From contig MENC01000218.1 in assembly GCA_001768155.1 (NCBI GenBank), positions 1 to 7,239 of the forward strand: a stretch of DNA of 7,239 nucleotides, in the 5' to 3' direction. Within the stretch, counting starts at the first letter, position 1, and each line of letters opens with the position of its first letter. The notes beneath the pieces were generated by a model. That model was given only the letters and a program-made list of their open reading frames with translations, made no database searches and had not been told where the DNA came from. The stretch is from Bacteroidetes bacterium GWA2_30_7. GTDB lineage: Bacteria > Bacteroidota > Bacteroidia > Bacteroidales > GWF2-33-38. Positions 6,026 through 7,239 of the stretch are shown one piece after another. The position numbers were made by a program, and so were the translations under genes.

Positions 6026-6072
6026 CGAAATATTTTTAAAACCTTAATTGTAAATCAAAAATTGCAAATATT

Positions 6073-7239
6073 ATGGATATAAGATCGCAAATATCAATGG
6101 TTTTTCACTTAGACAAATGTATCGGTTGTCATACCTGTTCGATTGCTTGTAAAAATCTATGGACAGATAGAAAAGGCGCCGAATATATGTGGTGGAATAA
6201 TGTTGAAACCAAACCCGGAACCGGTTATCCTACAAAATGGGAAGAGCAGGATATTTACAAAGGCGGTTGGGAAAAACAAGACAATTCGATTGACCTTAAA
6301 GGTGCTGGAAAAGTGAAAAGTATAAATAATATTTTTTATAATCCAAATATGCCTAAGTTAGACGATTATTACGAACCCTGGACTTATCAGTATTCCAATT
6401 TGTTTGAAGCACCTGAAGGCAACGACCAACCTGTGGCACAGCCAATTTCATTAGTTACAGGAGACCCGATTGATGTAAAAGCCGGACCTAATTGGGACGA
6501 TGATTTGGGAGGTTCGATGGATTATGCCCGACAAGATATTAATATACAAAACCTTACAGAAGAAGAAAAAAGAACTATGTTTCAATTGGAACGTATGGTA
6601 ATGTTTTATCTTCCAAGAATTTGTAATCATTGCCTGAATCCGGCTTGTGTAGCAGCTTGTCCATCAGGAGCAATTTACAAAAGAGGCGAAGATGGAGTTG
6701 TTCTGCTCAATCAGAATAAATGCAGAGCTTGGAGAATGTGCGTTACAGCTTGTCCGTACAAAAAAAGTTATTACAACTGGAATACAGGAAAATCAGAAAA
6801 ATGTATTTTGTGTTATCCCAGATTAGAAACTGGTCAGGTTCCTGCTTGCATGCACACTTGCGTTGGACGAATCCGTTATCTTGGTGTTATGCTTTACGAT
6901 GCCGACAGAATTAAAGAAATTGCTTCATGCGATGAAAAAGATTTGGTTAGTAAACAAATTGGAATTTATTTAGACCCGTTTGATAAAGCTGTTATTGCAG
7001 AAGCAAAGAAAAACGGAATTGCAGATTCAACAATTGAAGCAGCTCAAAATTCGCCGGTTTATAAATTTGTAAAACAATGGAATATTGCACTGCCGTTACA
7101 TCCAGAATTTAGAACATTGCCAAATTTGTTTTATGTTCCGCCACTACTTCCGGCTATGGGAACTATGAATAATGATGTATATAATTCAGTTACTGAATCA
7201 TTATGGGGAAAAGCAGAAGACGTCAGACCACCTTTAAAA
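6073..7239 (+). CDS. narH: Respiratory nitrate reductase, beta (iron-sulfur) subunit, 3' end outside window
   Basis: 389 codons are open to the right edge; E. coli NarH has 512 residues, so roughly 120 are missing. NarH passes electrons from the NarI hemes to NarG through four iron-sulfur clusters on the cytoplasmic side. The start MDIRSQISMV matches E. coli MKIRSQVGMV. Every cluster ligand falls at the E. coli number: C16, C19, C22, C26; C184, C187, C192, C196; C217, C223, C227; and C244, C247, C259, C263. W220 in CRAWRMC replaces a cysteine, as in E. coli NarH, which gives one [3Fe-4S] and three [4Fe-4S] clusters. DDYYEPW, GPNWDDDLGG, CVGRIRYLG and ALPLHPEFRTLP are further NarH signatures. 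The A-rich leader lacks a Shine-Dalgarno. narH starts 72 bp from the divergent antitoxin gene and 907 bp after narG. I see no clear promoter of its own in the spacer, where two TAnnTTTA near-matches start at 6007 and 6031. Confidence 0.97.
   Translation, partial: MDIRSQISMVFHLDKCIGCHTCSIACKNLWTDRKGAEYMWWNNVETKPGTGYPTKWEEQDIYKGGWEKQDNSIDLKGAGKVKSINNIFYNPNMPKLDDYYEPWTYQYSNLFEAPEGNDQPVAQPISLVTGDPIDVKAGPNWDDDLGGSMDYARQDINIQNLTEEEKRTMFQLERMVMFYLPRICNHCLNPACVAACPSGAIYKRGEDGVVLLNQNKCRAWRMCVTACPYKKSYYNWNTGKSEKCILCYPRLETGQVPACMHTCVGRIRYLGVMLYDADRIKEIASCDEKDLVSKQIGIYLDPFDKAVIAEAKKNGIADSTIEAAQNSPVYKFVKQWNIALPLHPEFRTLPNLFYVPPLLPAMGTMNNDVYNSVTESLWGKAEDVRPPLK

Noticed and set aside
5483..6082. A 199-codon open frame on the plus strand between narG and narH
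   Set aside because: It is the antisense shadow of the toxin and antitoxin genes, has no recognisable protein features, and runs into narH. The minus-strand genes show clear YoeB catalytic residues and an ATGA overlap.
1551..7239. Nitrite oxidoreductase in place of nitrate reductase
   Set aside because: Cytoplasmic-type nitrite oxidoreductases belong to the same NarG/NarH family and can have a cytochrome c gene nearby, so the idea was considered. Nothing in the window favours it, and the close likeness to E. coli NarG and NarH makes nitrate reduction the simpler reading. A phylogeny with Nitrobacter and Nitrolancea sequences would decide.

Overview
This window reads as chromosomal DNA of a low-GC member of the Bacteroidota. 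Four things point there: AT-rich coding sequence; A-rich leaders without Shine-Dalgarno sites in front of the cytochrome c, narG and narH genes; a TAnnTTTG-type -7 box in front of the antitoxin gene; and intergenic gaps filled with short interspersed repeats that I associate with Bacteroidota genomes. The phylum is inferred; nothing here identifies a genus.

Layout. Positions 1-414 (+) hold the end of ActF, a membrane subunit of alternative complex III (quinol:cytochrome c oxidoreductase). A 156-bp repeat-filled gap follows. Positions 571-1389 (+) encode a membrane-anchored diheme cytochrome c of the NarC type. After a 161-bp leader, 1551-5165 (+) encodes a full-length NarG, the molybdenum catalytic subunit of a cytoplasm-facing nitrate reductase. 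Positions 5166-5473 form a mosaic of at least four kinds of short repeat. A YoeB-type toxin (5474-5737) and its antitoxin (5734-6000) lie on the opposite strand. After a 72-bp divergent spacer, narH (iron-sulfur subunit) starts at 6073 (+) and runs off the right edge.

How the parts work together. NarG (Mo-bisPGD plus one [4Fe-4S] cluster) and NarH (three [4Fe-4S] and one [3Fe-4S] cluster) form the cytoplasmic nitrate-reducing dimer. It normally docks on the membrane cytochrome NarI, which would lie beyond the right edge together with narJ. The diheme cytochrome gene in front of narG recalls the narC-narG-narH order of Thermus. It suggests a periplasmic electron carrier tied to the nitrate reductase. 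The ActF end next door shows that a quinol-oxidising, cytochrome c-reducing complex is encoded immediately upstream.

The main oddity is the toxin-antitoxin pair, which sits antisense between narG and narH, two subunits of one enzyme that are usually adjacent. It pushes the genes about 0.9 kb apart, and the insertion region is flanked on the narG side by dispersed repeats. The antitoxin is not a recognisable YefM at its N-terminus, although the toxin is a textbook YoeB. I found no wholly unknown multi-gene system; the most unusual content is the interrupted nar operon, the atypical antitoxin and the nested repeats.
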